Counted from the first letter of the stretch, positions 43,927 to 53,494 are shown. The stretch: 64,000 bases of DNA from Xanthobacteraceae bacterium (GCA_019752575.1 JAIELW010000006.1:25954-89953), one strand, 5' to 3'. Notes: generated from the letters alone by a model not told the origin. Numbers and translations: made by a program.

Positions 43927-45348
43927 CTAGCGCTGACTGATTTTAGGTACTTCGAACTTAATGATGTCGTCCGCCCGGAGCCAGCCCGGCGTACCGACCT
44001 TGAAGGATTGCTGCGCGCGGGTAGCGAGCGTCTTTGCCGCCTTGAAGTCGCCGTCGTTGAAGGCGGCGTAAGCGGCGGAGAGATTGGCGTTCGGGCGGTC
44101 GCCGGTCAACTCAAAGGCGCGCGCGAGCGAGCGGTGTGCGAAGGCGACGTTCGGTTCGCGCTGGAGCGCGAAGCGCAGCTCGCGAACCGCTTCCTCGGCG
44201 TCTTCCTTGCCGCCGCCCTGCACGAGCGCCTGGCCGAGCATCATGCGGATCAGGGGAGTGCCCTTGGAAAGCTCGACGGCGCGGCGCAAGGGCGCAATCG
44301 CTTCGCGCGCGCGGCCGGCTTCGAGCAGTACCTGGCCCTTCAACTCGTGGAAGTACGGATTGTTGGGCTGCGTTGCGATCAACGCCTCGACCTGCCGGAT
44401 TGCCGCGCCGACATTGCCCCAGCGATAGGACGACATCGCGCGCGCATATTGCGCGGGCAGCGAGTTGTTCGACGGAGCGTAGCGCCGCGCGAGCGACTCG
44501 GGCTTTTCGAAGAAGCCCGCGATCTTCGCGCGCATCATGTCGTGGCGGAACTGCAGTTCGGGCGAGTCCTTCTTATTATAATGAGGGCTCGCTTGCGCGA
44601 GCGTCTCGAGCTGCGCGATGCGGTTCGTCGCGGTCGGATGCGACAGGAGATAAGGATCGACCTGTTGCGTGAGGAATAGTTGCTGCTGCTGGAAGCGGCC
44701 GAAGGTTTCGATCATGCCGCGCGCGGATTGTCCGGTCGCATTGAGATAGGTGACGGCGGCGCGGTCGGCGGCTTCTTCCTGACCGCGCACATAAGAAAGC
44801 AACGTCCGGCGGATCACTTCCTGCGGACCCATAATCACGCCGGGCGCGACCTGACCGACATTCTGCGCGCCGGCGGCGGCGCCCGCGCCGAGCGCGGCGG
44901 CGCCCAAAATCATCGCGATGATCGCGGCGGTCTGCGCGGAAGCCAGTTGCTCGCGGATACGCGCGAGATGCCCGCCCGCGATGTGGCCGGTTTCGTGCGC
45001 GAACACGCCGATGATCTGGTTCGGTGTCGTCGAGTCGTAGAGCGCGCCGTAATTCACGAAGATGCGGCGGCCGTCGGCGACGAAGGCGTTGAACTCGCGG
45101 CTGTTGATAATGACGACTTCGATGTTCTGCTGCGAGAGCCCGGCGGCTTTCAGGATCGGGCGCGTATAGTCGCGCAGCAACTCCTCGGTTTCGGCGTCGC
45201 GCAAGACCGGCAGCTTGCCCTGTTGCGCGAGCGCTTCGCCGGCATGGACGAAGAGCATGGACGCGGCCGCGGCGAGCGCAATGCCGCGTTTTGCTGCGCT
45301 AAATCCGGCGGGCGCTGGCAGGCCTCGGCGAGCCCTGCTAGCAGTCAT
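43927..45348 (-). CDS. Periplasmic M48 family metalloprotease with TPR repeats (BepA/YfgC-like)
   Basis: 473 residues from ATG 45348 (an ATG at 45360 is also possible). Signal-like segment around 22-40 (IALAAAASMLFVHAGEALA). The zinc motif is HETGHIAGGH, followed by the third ligand in VRGQEEAADRAAV (Glu). The C-terminal half is TPR-like (YFHELKGQVLLEAGRAREAIAPL; AHRSLARAFELTGDRPNANL). Works in outer-membrane protein quality control in its family. It is divergent from an aminotransferase. Confidence 0.92.
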   Translation of the reverse strand: MTASRARRGLPAPAGFSAAKRGIALAAAASMLFVHAGEALAQQGKLPVLRDAETEELLRDYTRPILKAAGLSQQNIEVVIINSREFNAFVADGRRIFVNYGALYDSTTPNQIIGVFAHETGHIAGGHLARIREQLASAQTAAIIAMILGAAALGAGAAAGAQNVGQVAPGVIMGPQEVIRRTLLSYVRGQEEAADRAAVTYLNATGQSARGMIETFGRFQQQQLFLTQQVDPYLLSHPTATNRIAQLETLAQASPHYNKKDSPELQFRHDMMRAKIAGFFEKPESLARRYAPSNNSLPAQYARAMSSYRWGNVGAAIRQVEALIATQPNNPYFHELKGQVLLEAGRAREAIAPLRRAVELSKGTPLIRMMLGQALVQGGGKEDAEEAVRELRFALQREPNVAFAHRSLARAFELTGDRPNANLSAAYAAFNDGDFKAAKTLATRAQQSFKVGTPGWLRADDIIKFEVPKISQR

Positions 45349-45468
45349 GGGTTCGTGCATCGGTGAAATCAAAGCATTCCATTCGGGAAGGCCGGAACAC
45401 GAAATAAAGTCGCGGAACCGGCGGGTCAACGCCAAGGAACGCGGAAATCTGGGCGAGAGCGGGGCACC

Positions 45469-46680
45469 ATGCGGCCAAAGCGGGACACAGGCACAAGCCA
45501 GGCGCGGCAGGCCGCGGCAAAGGCGCTGCTCTCCCCCTCCGCGCGCAGCGACGTACCGCCGTTCATGGTCATGGACGTCATGGAACACGCGGCCCGGATC
45601 GAGGCCGCGGGCGGCCGGGTGATTCACATGGAGGTGGGCCAGCCCGCCGCCAATGCGCCCGCGACCGCGATTGCCGCAGCCAAAGCGGCGCTCGATGTGG
45701 GCCGGATCGGCTACACCACCGCGCTCGGCATCCCGACGCTCCGGAATCGTATCGCGCGTTATTATCGCGAGCAGCACAAACTGAATGTCGATCCCGCGCG
45801 GATCGTGGTCACGACCGGATCTTCCGGCGGATTCATCCTCGCGTTTCTCTCGCTGTTCGAGCCGGGCGGCCGGGTCGCGATGGCGTCACCCGGTTATCCG
45901 CCGTACCGGAATATCCTGCGCGCGCTCGGCTGCGTGCCGGTGGAAATCGAAATCTCGGAACGCGACCGCTGGGCGATCACGAAAGAGGCGCTGCTCGCGG
46001 AGCACGCACGCGCGCCGCTCGCGGGCGTGATCGTGGCGTCTCCCGCGAACCCGACCGGGACGATGATTCCGCCGGAGCAACTGAAAGATCTGATCGTCGC
46101 CTGCGAAGGCGCGGGCATCCGCTTCATCTCGGACGAAATCTATCACGGGCTCGATTACGCTTTCTTCGGCGAGACGGCGGCGAAGTTTTCCGAGAACGTC
46201 TTCGTCATCAACTCGTTCTCGAAATATTTCTGCATGACCGGCTGGCGCGTGGGCTGGATGATCGTGCCCGAGGCGTTCGTCCGTTCGGTCGAGCGGTTAC
46301 AGCAGAATCTCGCGATCTCGGTGCCGGCGCTCTCGCAAATTGCCGCCGAAGCCGCTTTCGACGGACGCGAAGAGATGGATACGATCAAGCGCGGCTACAT
46401 CGAGAACCGGCGTATCCTGATCGAAGGCCTGCCGAAAGCGGGGCTCGACAGTTTTCTGCCCGCCGACGGCGCGTTTTATCTCTACGCCAACGTCGCGCGC
46501 TTCACGAACGACTCGCTCGATTTCGCGAAGAAGATGCTGGATGAGGCGGGTGTAGCTGCGACCTCCGGTGTCGACTTCGATACTTCACGCGGCTCACATT
46601 ATCTGCGCTTCTGCTACGCCGGCTCGGCGCAGGAAATGCAGGAAGCGGTGGAGCGGATCGGAAGCTGGCTGAGAAGATAA
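45469..46680 (+). CDS. Class I/II aminotransferase (PLP-dependent)
   Basis: 403 residues. EVGQPAANAP and GIGYTT-like GRIGYTTALGIPTLR shape the substrate site, TTGSSGGFIL begins the cofactor site, SPANPTGTMI carries the PLP-ring Asn, SDEIYHGLDY the Asp and Tyr, and NSFSKYFCMTGWRVGW the Schiff-base lysine. Belongs to fold type I aminotransferases of the AspC/AAT-like subgroup; the amino-acid substrate is not determined. Confidence 0.9.
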   Translation: MRPKRDTGTSQARQAAAKALLSPSARSDVPPFMVMDVMEHAARIEAAGGRVIHMEVGQPAANAPATAIAAAKAALDVGRIGYTTALGIPTLRNRIARYYREQHKLNVDPARIVVTTGSSGGFILAFLSLFEPGGRVAMASPGYPPYRNILRALGCVPVEIEISERDRWAITKEALLAEHARAPLAGVIVASPANPTGTMIPPEQLKDLIVACEGAGIRFISDEIYHGLDYAFFGETAAKFSENVFVINSFSKYFCMTGWRVGWMIVPEAFVRSVERLQQNLAISVPALSQIAAEAAFDGREEMDTIKRGYIENRRILIEGLPKAGLDSFLPADGAFYLYANVARFTNDSLDFAKKMLDEAGVAATSGVDFDTSRGSHYLRFCYAGSAQEMQEAVERIGSWLRR

Positions 46681-46794
46681 TTCTGCCTACAACTTAATTC
46701 CGCCTAGCGAAACGCATGCGCCGCTACTTCTGGCGTTCAAATGTTTGCGGTAAAATCTCTCGTAGTTGCCTTCTTCAAAATAAAGAAAGCCCCG

Positions 46795-46923
46795 ATGACA
46801 AACACGGAATTGGATTTTTGGGTCAACGCAGGCATAGTTGCTTTTTTTCTGATGTTGCTTGGTGTAATTGCAATTCTCGTTGCGCGCTGGGGAAAACCTT
46901 ATCTTGAAGGAGTTTCTCCGTGA
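46795..46923 (+). CDS. Small single-span membrane protein
   Basis: 42 residues (MTNTELDFWVNAGIVAFFLM..., ending WGKPYLEGVSP) with one TM helix. The stop codon TGA overlaps the GTG start of the next gene (GTGA at 46920-46923), and AAGGAG lies within its last codons. Less GC-rich than the flanking genes. Unknown family. Confidence 0.5.
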   Translation: MTNTELDFWVNAGIVAFFLMLLGVIAILVARWGKPYLEGVSP

Positions 46924-46944
46924 CGCAGTTTCGAAATTTTCGTT

Positions 46945-47316
46945 GTGGCAGCGGCCGTGTTGGCCGTCCTCTTTATCGCGTCCAGGATAAACACTCGAAA
47001 TTCTTCTGGTTTAGCCACGCAGAAGGCATCACCGCAGCGAACGCTCTCGGATCCCGCGTCCGCAAACTTCAAGCAAGCGCTGCTTCAGCCCGTGCCGCGC
47101 GGCAGGCCTGTCGTGGTGTTCTCGATGCGAGGTCACGAAGAAGGATGCCGTTTCGCAGGGGAAATCTACGCGTTCTTGAAAAGCAACGGCTTCACAATGA
47201 AGGAAGACGAGGTCAGCTGCGACGGGTTGGCTCTTCCGATCCCTTCCGGGGTGGGGTATCGCAGCGAGGCGGTAGAATTCCAGGTTATCGTCGGCTTAAC
47301 TCCGAGTCGGCAATAG
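46945..47316 (+). CDS. Hypothetical membrane-anchored protein, 5' end probably frameshifted
   Basis: 123 residues in the open frame from GTG 46945: a TM helix (AAAVLAVLFIASRIN) and a soluble part with two cysteines (EEGCRFAGEIYAF, EDEVSCDGLALPIPSG). A better start is GTG 46920, preceded by AAGGAG, but it runs in another frame. Dropping one T from CAGTTTCGAA (46926-46935) joins MTQF to EIFVVAAAVLAV in one frame. So a 1-nt insertion or a sequencing error near 46928-46930 is likely. Confidence 0.55.
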   Translation: MAAAVLAVLFIASRINTRNSSGLATQKASPQRTLSDPASANFKQALLQPVPRGRPVVVFSMRGHEEGCRFAGEIYAFLKSNGFTMKEDEVSCDGLALPIPSGVGYRSEAVEFQVIVGLTPSRQ

Positions 47317-47332
47317 CGATTCGGGAACTGCG

Positions 47333-48238
47333 ATGCAGCTCGGAATCTTGCTCGATCAATTAAGACTGAATTGGCGAACGATCGGCGCCGATGTGCAGCG
47401 CGGCTGGCCGGACAACACCCGGCTTGTTGAACTGTCGAATGCCGTCGTTCGCGTGCGTTCGGCCGGATCGGGCGACCGAACGATAATGCTGACGCCCGAC
47501 GCACCGGTCGTACTTGAGAACTACATTCCTCTTATGAATTTGCTGGCGCCCCATGCGCGCGTTGTTTGTTTCGAGTACCCGGGGTGCGGGTTCTCGTTTC
47601 CCCGGTTCGGTTTCGGATTTACGCTTCAACACTACGTCGAAACCACCAAGAGTTTGATGGATGCGCTCGAAATCCAACGGGCGACACTCGCATTCACATG
47701 TGTGAACGCGATGGTTGCCATGGCCTTCGCGCATCAGCATCCTGACCGGGTCGATAAGCTGGTGCTTTCGCAAGTCGCGAGCGTTCACGAAATGCATGAA
47801 TTCGTGAACCGGATCGACATTCGCCTTGCCGGCATCCGCATGTTTCGTACGCCGGTTATCGGTCAGCTCTTTATGATGCTGAAGCGCAACCAGGTGGCGC
47901 GTGGCTGGTTCAAAATGGCGCTACCAAAAGGATTCCCGAGCGACTCCGTCTGGGATCTCGCGAAACCTGCATACGAGTCAGGATGCGTTTTTTGCGTGGC
48001 GTCTCTGGTTCAAGGTCAATCCGCGATCACCGCCGCCGATTTGCCGGTAAACATGCGGCAAGCGGCGATTATTTGGGGCGACGCCGACCGCACTCATGCC
48101 AAGACGAATAAAGAGTCAATTCATGAGCATCTGCCGCATGCCGTGATTACGCGCCTTCCTGACCGTGGCCATTGCCTCGACATCGAGACGCCGGAGCAAT
48201 TCAGTCAGCTTGTCTTATCGGCGATGCGCTCGGCTTAG
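47333..48238 (+). CDS. Alpha/beta hydrolase with cysteine at the nucleophile position
   Basis: 301 residues of alpha/beta-hydrolase type. The nucleophile elbow reads AFTCVNAMVAMAFA where the family usually has G-x-S-x-G; the aligned residue is C123. The acid is likely D250 or D252 (IIWGDADRT) and the base H280 (PDRGHCLDIE), so a Cys-His-Asp triad as in dienelactone hydrolase is possible. VVCFEYPGCGFSFPRFG is the segment before the elbow. The stop overlaps the convergent GST stop by 4 nt. Confidence 0.85.
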   Translation: MQLGILLDQLRLNWRTIGADVQRGWPDNTRLVELSNAVVRVRSAGSGDRTIMLTPDAPVVLENYIPLMNLLAPHARVVCFEYPGCGFSFPRFGFGFTLQHYVETTKSLMDALEIQRATLAFTCVNAMVAMAFAHQHPDRVDKLVLSQVASVHEMHEFVNRIDIRLAGIRMFRTPVIGQLFMMLKRNQVARGWFKMALPKGFPSDSVWDLAKPAYESGCVFCVASLVQGQSAITAADLPVNMRQAAIIWGDADRTHAKTNKESIHEHLPHAVITRLPDRGHCLDIETPEQFSQLVLSAMRSA

Positions 48239-48900
48239 GCCGCCAGCATATCCGCGCCGATCGGCGGTTGTTCGCCAGTCCGCCCGACTTTCTCCCATGA
48301 CGAACGCTTCGAGACGGTCTGCCACCAGTTGGCGACGTTCTGCCGCGAAGCGATCAGGTCGCATGCCGCTGCAAGACGGCTCATATATTCGAAATAGGGC
48401 ATGAAGGTCAGATCGGCGAGCGAGAAGTCGTCCCCGCTGAGATAAGGACGCCAGCCGAGCCAGCCGTCCATCACGTCGAGCGGTTTTTTCAGCACCGATT
48501 GCAAATCCTTGATGCGCCCAGGATCGGGTTCCCCAAGTTTGCGCACGCGCTTGAAGATCGCCTCAATCGCAAGCGCATGCGCGGGTTCGCCGAAATAGGT
48601 CTGGCCGATGCTGATCCACTGATCCATCAGCGCTTCGTTTCTCCGCTTGGCAGGCACGAGTGCCGTCGAATTATATTTGCCGTCGATGTAGCGCATGATC
48701 GCCGCCGATTCGTAGATCATCAGGCCGTCGTCCTCGATCACCGGCGCCTTTGCAAAAGGGTGCCGAGCAATATGCTCCGGCGCATGTTGGCCGCCGCGCG
48801 GCAGATCGACCAGGATAAGTTCGGCCTCCTGACCTTTCTCGGCGAGCGTGGCCAGAACCTTGCGCGTGTTGATGCTCCAGGGATGACCGTAAACTTTCAT
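48235..48900 (-). CDS. Glutathione S-transferase family protein
   Basis: 221 residues. The thioredoxin-like N-terminal domain has the active-site turn GHPWSINTRKVLATLAEKG and the cis-proline/GSH segment KAPVIEDDGLMIYESAAIMRYID. The all-helical C-terminal domain includes DDFSLADLTFMPYFEY. Of the beta/theta-like bacterial type; substrate unknown. Divergent from the XRE-family regulator at 49019. Confidence 0.9.
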   Translation of the reverse strand: MKVYGHPWSINTRKVLATLAEKGQEAELILVDLPRGGQHAPEHIARHPFAKAPVIEDDGLMIYESAAIMRYIDGKYNSTALVPAKRRNEALMDQWISIGQTYFGEPAHALAIEAIFKRVRKLGEPDPGRIKDLQSVLKKPLDVMDGWLGWRPYLSGDDFSLADLTFMPYFEYMSRLAAACDLIASRQNVANWWQTVSKRSSWEKVGRTGEQPPIGADMLAA

Positions 48901-49018
48901 ATCCGCCTCTCATCATGTTCGATCACGATGACCGCATATGCGCGCGGACCGCAGAGCGTCTCAACTACCTCGGACGTAGTCGCGTCTACCCTCCACGAAC
49001 GCTAATTCTCCGCGGACA

Positions 49019-49831
49019 ATGACCATGCAACGAAGCGAGAGCGCATTTGGAAAACTGCTTCTGGATTGGCGGCAGTTCAGAAGGCTCAGCCAGATGGAAC
49101 TGGCGGGCGAGGCGGGCGTGTCGTCGCGCCATGTCGGTTTTATCGAGATCGGCCGCTCGCAGCCGAGCCGCGAGATGGTGCTCACGCTCGCAGCCGCACT
49201 CGATATTCCGCTCCGCGAGAGAAACGCAATGCTGATTGCGGCAGGGTTTGCGCCGCTCTACGGCGAGGCAAATCTCGAAGCTCCGGAACTTGCTCCGGCG
49301 CGCCGCGCGCTGGATTTCATCTTGCGCAAGCAGGAGCCTTATCCGGCGGTCGCGATGAACCGGCATTGGGACATCGTGGCGACCAATGAAGCTGCCGATC
49401 GTTTCTTTGCGCGCCTGCTCGATGGCTCAAGCCCTCCCGGTTCGCCCAACGTGATCCGGCTCATGTTTCATCCGCGAGGACTGCGTCCGCATGTCGCGAA
49501 CTGGGAAATCGTCGCCGAAGCGCTGATGCAGCGCGTTCATCGCGAAGCGGTTGCGGGCGTGAAGGACATCGCGACGCGCGCGTTGATCGCCGAAGTGCTC
49601 GCCTATCCCGACGTACCTGCCCGCTTGGGCAGGGCCAATCCGACGATGCCGTTGCAACCGATCATGCCGATCGAATTCAAATGTGGCGGATTTCTCGCGC
49701 GCTATTTCTCGGCCGTGACGGTGCTCGGCACGCCGCAGGATGTGACGCTTCAGGAAATTCGCATCGAATGCTTTTTCCCGGCTGACGACGCAACCGCGGA
49801 ATTTGCGAAAACATTGGCTGACACAAAATAA
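49019..49831 (+). CDS. XRE-type HTH regulator with MmyB-like ligand-binding domain
   Basis: 270 residues. The N-terminal helix-turn-helix (about 15-70) reads RRLSQMELAGEAGVSSRHVGFIE; the second part (about 95-265) has MNRHWDIVATNEAADRFFA and VIRLMFHPRGLRPHVANWE, the signature of MmyB-like regulators. Such regulators usually control a neighbouring oxidoreductase or detoxification gene; here the divergent GST gene (118 nt between starts) is the likely target. A terminator follows. Confidence 0.9.
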   Translation: MTMQRSESAFGKLLLDWRQFRRLSQMELAGEAGVSSRHVGFIEIGRSQPSREMVLTLAAALDIPLRERNAMLIAAGFAPLYGEANLEAPELAPARRALDFILRKQEPYPAVAMNRHWDIVATNEAADRFFARLLDGSSPPGSPNVIRLMFHPRGLRPHVANWEIVAEALMQRVHREAVAGVKDIATRALIAEVLAYPDVPARLGRANPTMPLQPIMPIEFKCGGFLARYFSAVTVLGTPQDVTLQEIRIECFFPADDATAEFAKTLADTK

Positions 49832-49862
49832 AAACGCCGCGCAGGTCGCGCGGCGTTTCTTC
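49832..49862. terminator. Bidirectional rho-independent terminator
   Basis: An 11-bp perfect stem AAACGCCGCGC/GCGCGGCGTTT with a 5-nt loop (AGGTC), flanked by A-rich and T-rich sequence, between the convergent regulator and SH3-domain genes. Confidence 0.8.
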
Positions 49863-49878
49863 GTTCTGATCGTGTCGC

Positions 49879-50247
49879 TTACCAGTGGTGGTGATGGCGC
49901 CACGGACGATAGGGGTTGTAATAGGGACCGTAATAGGGACGCGGGCCGTAATAGACCGGCGGCGGAGGCGGCGCAGGCTGATAAACCGGGCGCGGACCGC
50001 CTTCGAGATAAAGCTGGCTCGAGAAGCCGCGCAGGTCGCCCCATGCGATTTCGCACCAGCCTTCGAAACAGCGGCCGACTTCCGCGGTCGAGCCGCCGGG
50101 AATAATGCCGACCGAATGATGCTGCGTGCCGGGTCCGGTGCGCACGTTGAGATCGGCAGTGACCAGCACGGGGCGGGCTTCCGCAGCGATCGAGGCGCCG
50201 AGCACGATCACGGCCGCCGCGATTGAACGCTTCACAATGGACTTCAT
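49879..50247 (-). CDS. Secreted SH3b-domain protein
   Basis: 122 residues: signal peptide (cleavage after AEA, about residue 24), one bacterial SH3 domain (VTADLNVRTGPGTQHHSVGIIPGGST...CFEGWCEIAWGDLRGFSSQLY), and a Pro/Tyr/Gly/His-rich C-terminal tail ending in HHHHW. SH3b domains bind peptidoglycan or proteins in the envelope. This short form is widespread in rhizobia. Confidence 0.88.
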   Translation of the reverse strand: MKSIVKRSIAAAVIVLGASIAAEARPVLVTADLNVRTGPGTQHHSVGIIPGGSTAEVGRCFEGWCEIAWGDLRGFSSQLYLEGGPRPVYQPAPPPPPVYYGPRPYYGPYYNPYRPWRHHHHW

Positions 50248-50396
50248 GTCCTTACTCTCTTCTTTGCTTCTGCCGCGCGCGCATCATACGCTGCAAGCTC
50301 GCTGGAACGATACAATTTTCCGCAGCCTATATGGCGCCGGAAAGGCGTTTAGATGAACGTCCGCTGAACCGGGATGCGAAAGTTAGAATCGGATCG

Positions 50397-53141
50397 CTAG
50401 CGATTCCACCAGCCTTTTTTGGGTGATGGGTTATCGGATCGCGCAGGGGCGTTGTCCTGATCGCCGTTCTGCGAAGCGAGCGGCGGACTGTCGGTACGCT
50501 CATAGACCGAAGCCGGCGAGTGGCTCTCCTCGAAGCGCGTCGCCGGCGGCGCTTCGCGCACGGTCGAGCGGCGCTTCGGCGATGCCTCCGCGGGCGTCGA
50601 GGCCGGTTGCTCGGTGCCGAATTGCGGCGCGGTGCCGGGATTTTCCGGGAGCGGCGGACGTGCTTCCGGCTGCGCTACGCGCGGCTCCGGCTGCGCGGTG
50701 GTGTCGATCTCGTCGAAGTCCGGCGAGGCGGTGAAATTTCCGTTCGCGTCGTTTTGTTCTCCGCGCGGCTGGTCGCCGTTCTGGAAACGGTCGCGGCGAT
50801 TGCGGCGGCCGCCGCGGCGTCCGCGGCGGCGGCGTTTGCGCTCGCCTTCGCCGTCGCCTTGCGGCTGGGCGTCCCGCTCGCCGGCGTGATGTGCTTCGTG
50901 CTGTGCGCCGGCTTCGCCCGCCGTTGCGCCGCTCGCGAGTTCTTCGCTCTGCGCTTCGCCTTCGACTGCATCCGCACGCGGAGCGGTGTCGCGGTTCGGT
51001 TTCTCGGCACGCTCGCGATCGCGTCCGCGACCGCCACGGCGTCCGCGCCGTCTGCGGCGGCGGCCGTGCTGATCGCCGCTCTGTTGTTCCTCGCCCTCGG
51101 CGCCGCTTTCGGCGGAAGCTTCTTCGGGCTCTTTCTCCTCGGCCTCGGCCTCGTCTTCGACGTGATCGTCGGCTTCGTTGTACTCATCGAGCGTCATCTC
51201 CGAGCCCGGCCGCGCGAGCGACGGGTTCGCGACCCCGCTCGCAGCGCCGCCCTTTTCGACCACGAAATATTGCTGGCCGGAAAGCGAGTCGTCCGACTGC
51301 ACGATGATCGCGACGCCGAAGCGGCCTTCGAGATCGCGCAGATGCGCGCGCTTGTGGTTCAGAAGATAAAGCGCGGTGTCGGGCCTCGTGCGGACGATCA
51401 GGTCGTTCGCCGCCGACTTCATGAGTTGCTCTTCGAGCGCGCGCAGCAGATGGAGCGCGACCGAAGAGACCGAACGCATGTGGCCGGTGCCGCCGCAGGT
51501 CGGGCAGATTTCGGTGGAGCTTTCCAACACGCCGGTGCGGATGCGCTGGCGCGACATTTCGAGCAGACCGAAATGCGAAATGCGTCCGACCTGGATGCGC
51601 GCACGGTCGTGCTTCAGGCAGTCTTTCAGCTTGCGCTCGACCGCGCGGTTGTTGCGGTTCTCCTCCATGTCGATGAAATCGATCACGATGAGACCGGCAA
51701 GGTCGCGCAGGCGAAGCTGGCGCGAGATTTCTTCCGCCGCTTCCACGTTCGTCCGTAGCGCGGTGTCTTCGATGTTGTGCTCTCGCGTGGCGCGGCCGGA
51801 GTTCACGTCGATCGAAACCAGCGCTTCCGTCGGGTTGATGACGATGTAGCCGCCGGATTTGAGCTGCACCACCGGCGAGAACATCGCGTCTAACTGGTGC
51901 TCGACGCCGAAGCGCGAGAACACCGGCAGCGTGTCGCGATAGGGCTTCACGTTCTTTGCGTGGCTCGGCATGAGCATCCGCATGAACTCTTTGGCGTCCT
52001 TGAAGGAGCCGTCGCCCGAAACGATGATGTCGTCGATGTCTTTATTATAGAGATCGCGGATCGCGCGCTTGACCAGCGAGCCTTCCTCGTAGACGAGGGC
52101 GGGCGCGGTCGAGTTCAGGGTCTGCTCGCGGACCTGCTCCCACTGGCGCAGCAGATATTCGAAGTCGCGCTTGATCTCGGTCTTGGTGCGCGATGCGCCC
52201 GCGGTGCGCAGGATCACACCCATGCCTTCCGGCACTTCGAGGTCGGAGACGAGGTCCTTGAGGCGGCGGCGGTCGGCGCCGTCGGTGATCTTGCGGGAAA
52301 TGCCGCCGCCGCGCGCGGTGTTCGGCATCAGCACCGAATAGCGGCCGGCGAGCGAGAGATAGGTGGTGAGCGCCGCGCCCTTGGTGCCGCGCTCTTCTTT
52401 CACGACCTGCACCAGGATGATCTGGCGGCGCTTGATGACTTCCTGAATCTTGTAGGAGCGGTGACGGCGCGGCGCGCGCTCCGGCACTTCTTCCATGGCG
52501 TCGCCGCCCGTGGACTCCACGACTTCCGGCAGCGGCGCTTCGTCCATCGGCGCGTCTTCGACATGCGAGACCTGCGCATCGCCGGTTTCGTTGTCGCTTG
52601 CCCCGCTCGCCCGCATTTCTTCGGCGGCTGGCTGCCCGTCTTCGTTCGATTGCGCTTCCGGCGGCACATCGCTCTCGGCGGCGGCTTCTACCGGCTGCTG
52701 TTCTTCGTGCGCTTCCGGCTGTGCGTCCACATGCAGCTTTTCCGGATGCTCGTCGTGATGTTCGGCAAGTTCGGCGTCTTCGGAGACGCTTTCCGCGCCG
52801 TCCGCGGCTTTCGCCTGGCTGCGGCGCTTGCGGCGCTGCTCGGACTCTTCCGCCGCGCGCTGCTCTTCTTCGATCAGGCGCTGCCGGTCGGCGACCGGAA
52901 TTTGATAATAGTCCGGATGAATTTCGCCGAACGCGAGAAAGCCGTGCCGGTTGCCGCCGTAATCGACGAAGGCTGCCTGCAGCGAAGGCTCGACGCGCGT
53001 GACTTTCGCTAGATAGATGTTCCCGCGGAGCGGACGGCGATTGGCGGATTCGAAGTCGAATTCCTCGACGCGATTGCCGCGGACGACCACGACCCGGGTT
53101 TCCTCCGGGTGGGTGGCGTCGATAAGCATTTTGTTGGCCAT
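50397..53141 (-). CDS. rne: Ribonuclease E
   Basis: Endonuclease of mRNA decay and rRNA/tRNA processing; scaffold of the degradosome. 914 residues. The N-terminal S1 domain is split by an acidic insertion (about 85-235, E/A/Q-rich), a feature of alphaproteobacterial RNase E. The catalytic DNase I-like part has GYIVINPTEALVSIDVNSGR and VIDFIDMEENRNNR (Mg-binding Asp), and the zinc-link is ICPTCGGTGHM. The C-terminal third (about 680-914) is low-complexity, with arginine-rich RNA-binding patches (RRRRRGRRGGRG, RKRRRRGRRGGRRNRR). Confidence 0.96.
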   Translation of the reverse strand: MANKMLIDATHPEETRVVVVRGNRVEEFDFESANRRPLRGNIYLAKVTRVEPSLQAAFVDYGGNRHGFLAFGEIHPDYYQIPVADRQRLIEEEQRAAEESEQRRKRRSQAKAADGAESVSEDAELAEHHDEHPEKLHVDAQPEAHEEQQPVEAAAESDVPPEAQSNEDGQPAAEEMRASGASDNETGDAQVSHVEDAPMDEAPLPEVVESTGGDAMEEVPERAPRRHRSYKIQEVIKRRQIILVQVVKEERGTKGAALTTYLSLAGRYSVLMPNTARGGGISRKITDGADRRRLKDLVSDLEVPEGMGVILRTAGASRTKTEIKRDFEYLLRQWEQVREQTLNSTAPALVYEEGSLVKRAIRDLYNKDIDDIIVSGDGSFKDAKEFMRMLMPSHAKNVKPYRDTLPVFSRFGVEHQLDAMFSPVVQLKSGGYIVINPTEALVSIDVNSGRATREHNIEDTALRTNVEAAEEISRQLRLRDLAGLIVIDFIDMEENRNNRAVERKLKDCLKHDRARIQVGRISHFGLLEMSRQRIRTGVLESSTEICPTCGGTGHMRSVSSVALHLLRALEEQLMKSAANDLIVRTRPDTALYLLNHKRAHLRDLEGRFGVAIIVQSDDSLSGQQYFVVEKGGAASGVANPSLARPGSEMTLDEYNEADDHVEDEAEAEEKEPEEASAESGAEGEEQQSGDQHGRRRRRRGRRGGRGRDRERAEKPNRDTAPRADAVEGEAQSEELASGATAGEAGAQHEAHHAGERDAQPQGDGEGERKRRRRGRRGGRRNRRDRFQNGDQPRGEQNDANGNFTASPDFDEIDTTAQPEPRVAQPEARPPLPENPGTAPQFGTEQPASTPAEASPKRRSTVREAPPATRFEESHSPASVYERTDSPPLASQNGDQDNAPARSDNPSPKKGWWNR

Positions 53142-53494
53142 GAGATTCCCATTGCGCGCGCAAGCGCTGCGCGCGTCACGAATTGATTGGAACGCGAATG
53201 AGTGTGACGCGATGCGGATGCGCGGCTGCGCGGGGTCCTTCCGAGATCCCGTTTGGATTGCAGTGCCACCATCGGCGTCGCTTCCTGTTTACGGCGGCCG
53301 GCTTCGCGAACAAACGCGCGAGGCCTTCTCGCCGTCACGGTTATTGGCGGTGTGGTATCGGGCGCTTCTGGGCGCGCTGCGCGTCGCGGCATTCTCATAT
53401 GCCGGTCGCGGACCCGCGCCTTCCGTTCGCCCGGACGAATCCCGCCCGCGAACCGTGATGGTTTTATGTAGGCGTGCTCATGCCCGCTTGGCAA
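53142..53494 (-). promoter_or_regulatory. Long rne 5' leader with candidate promoter
   Basis: A candidate promoter reads TTGCCA (53489-53494 on the complement), 18-nt spacer, TACATA (53465-53470). It would give a leader of about 317 nt before the rne start. rne mRNAs in other bacteria have long leaders used for autoregulation. I see no gene in 53142-53609; the frames open there have no family resemblance. Confidence 0.4.
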
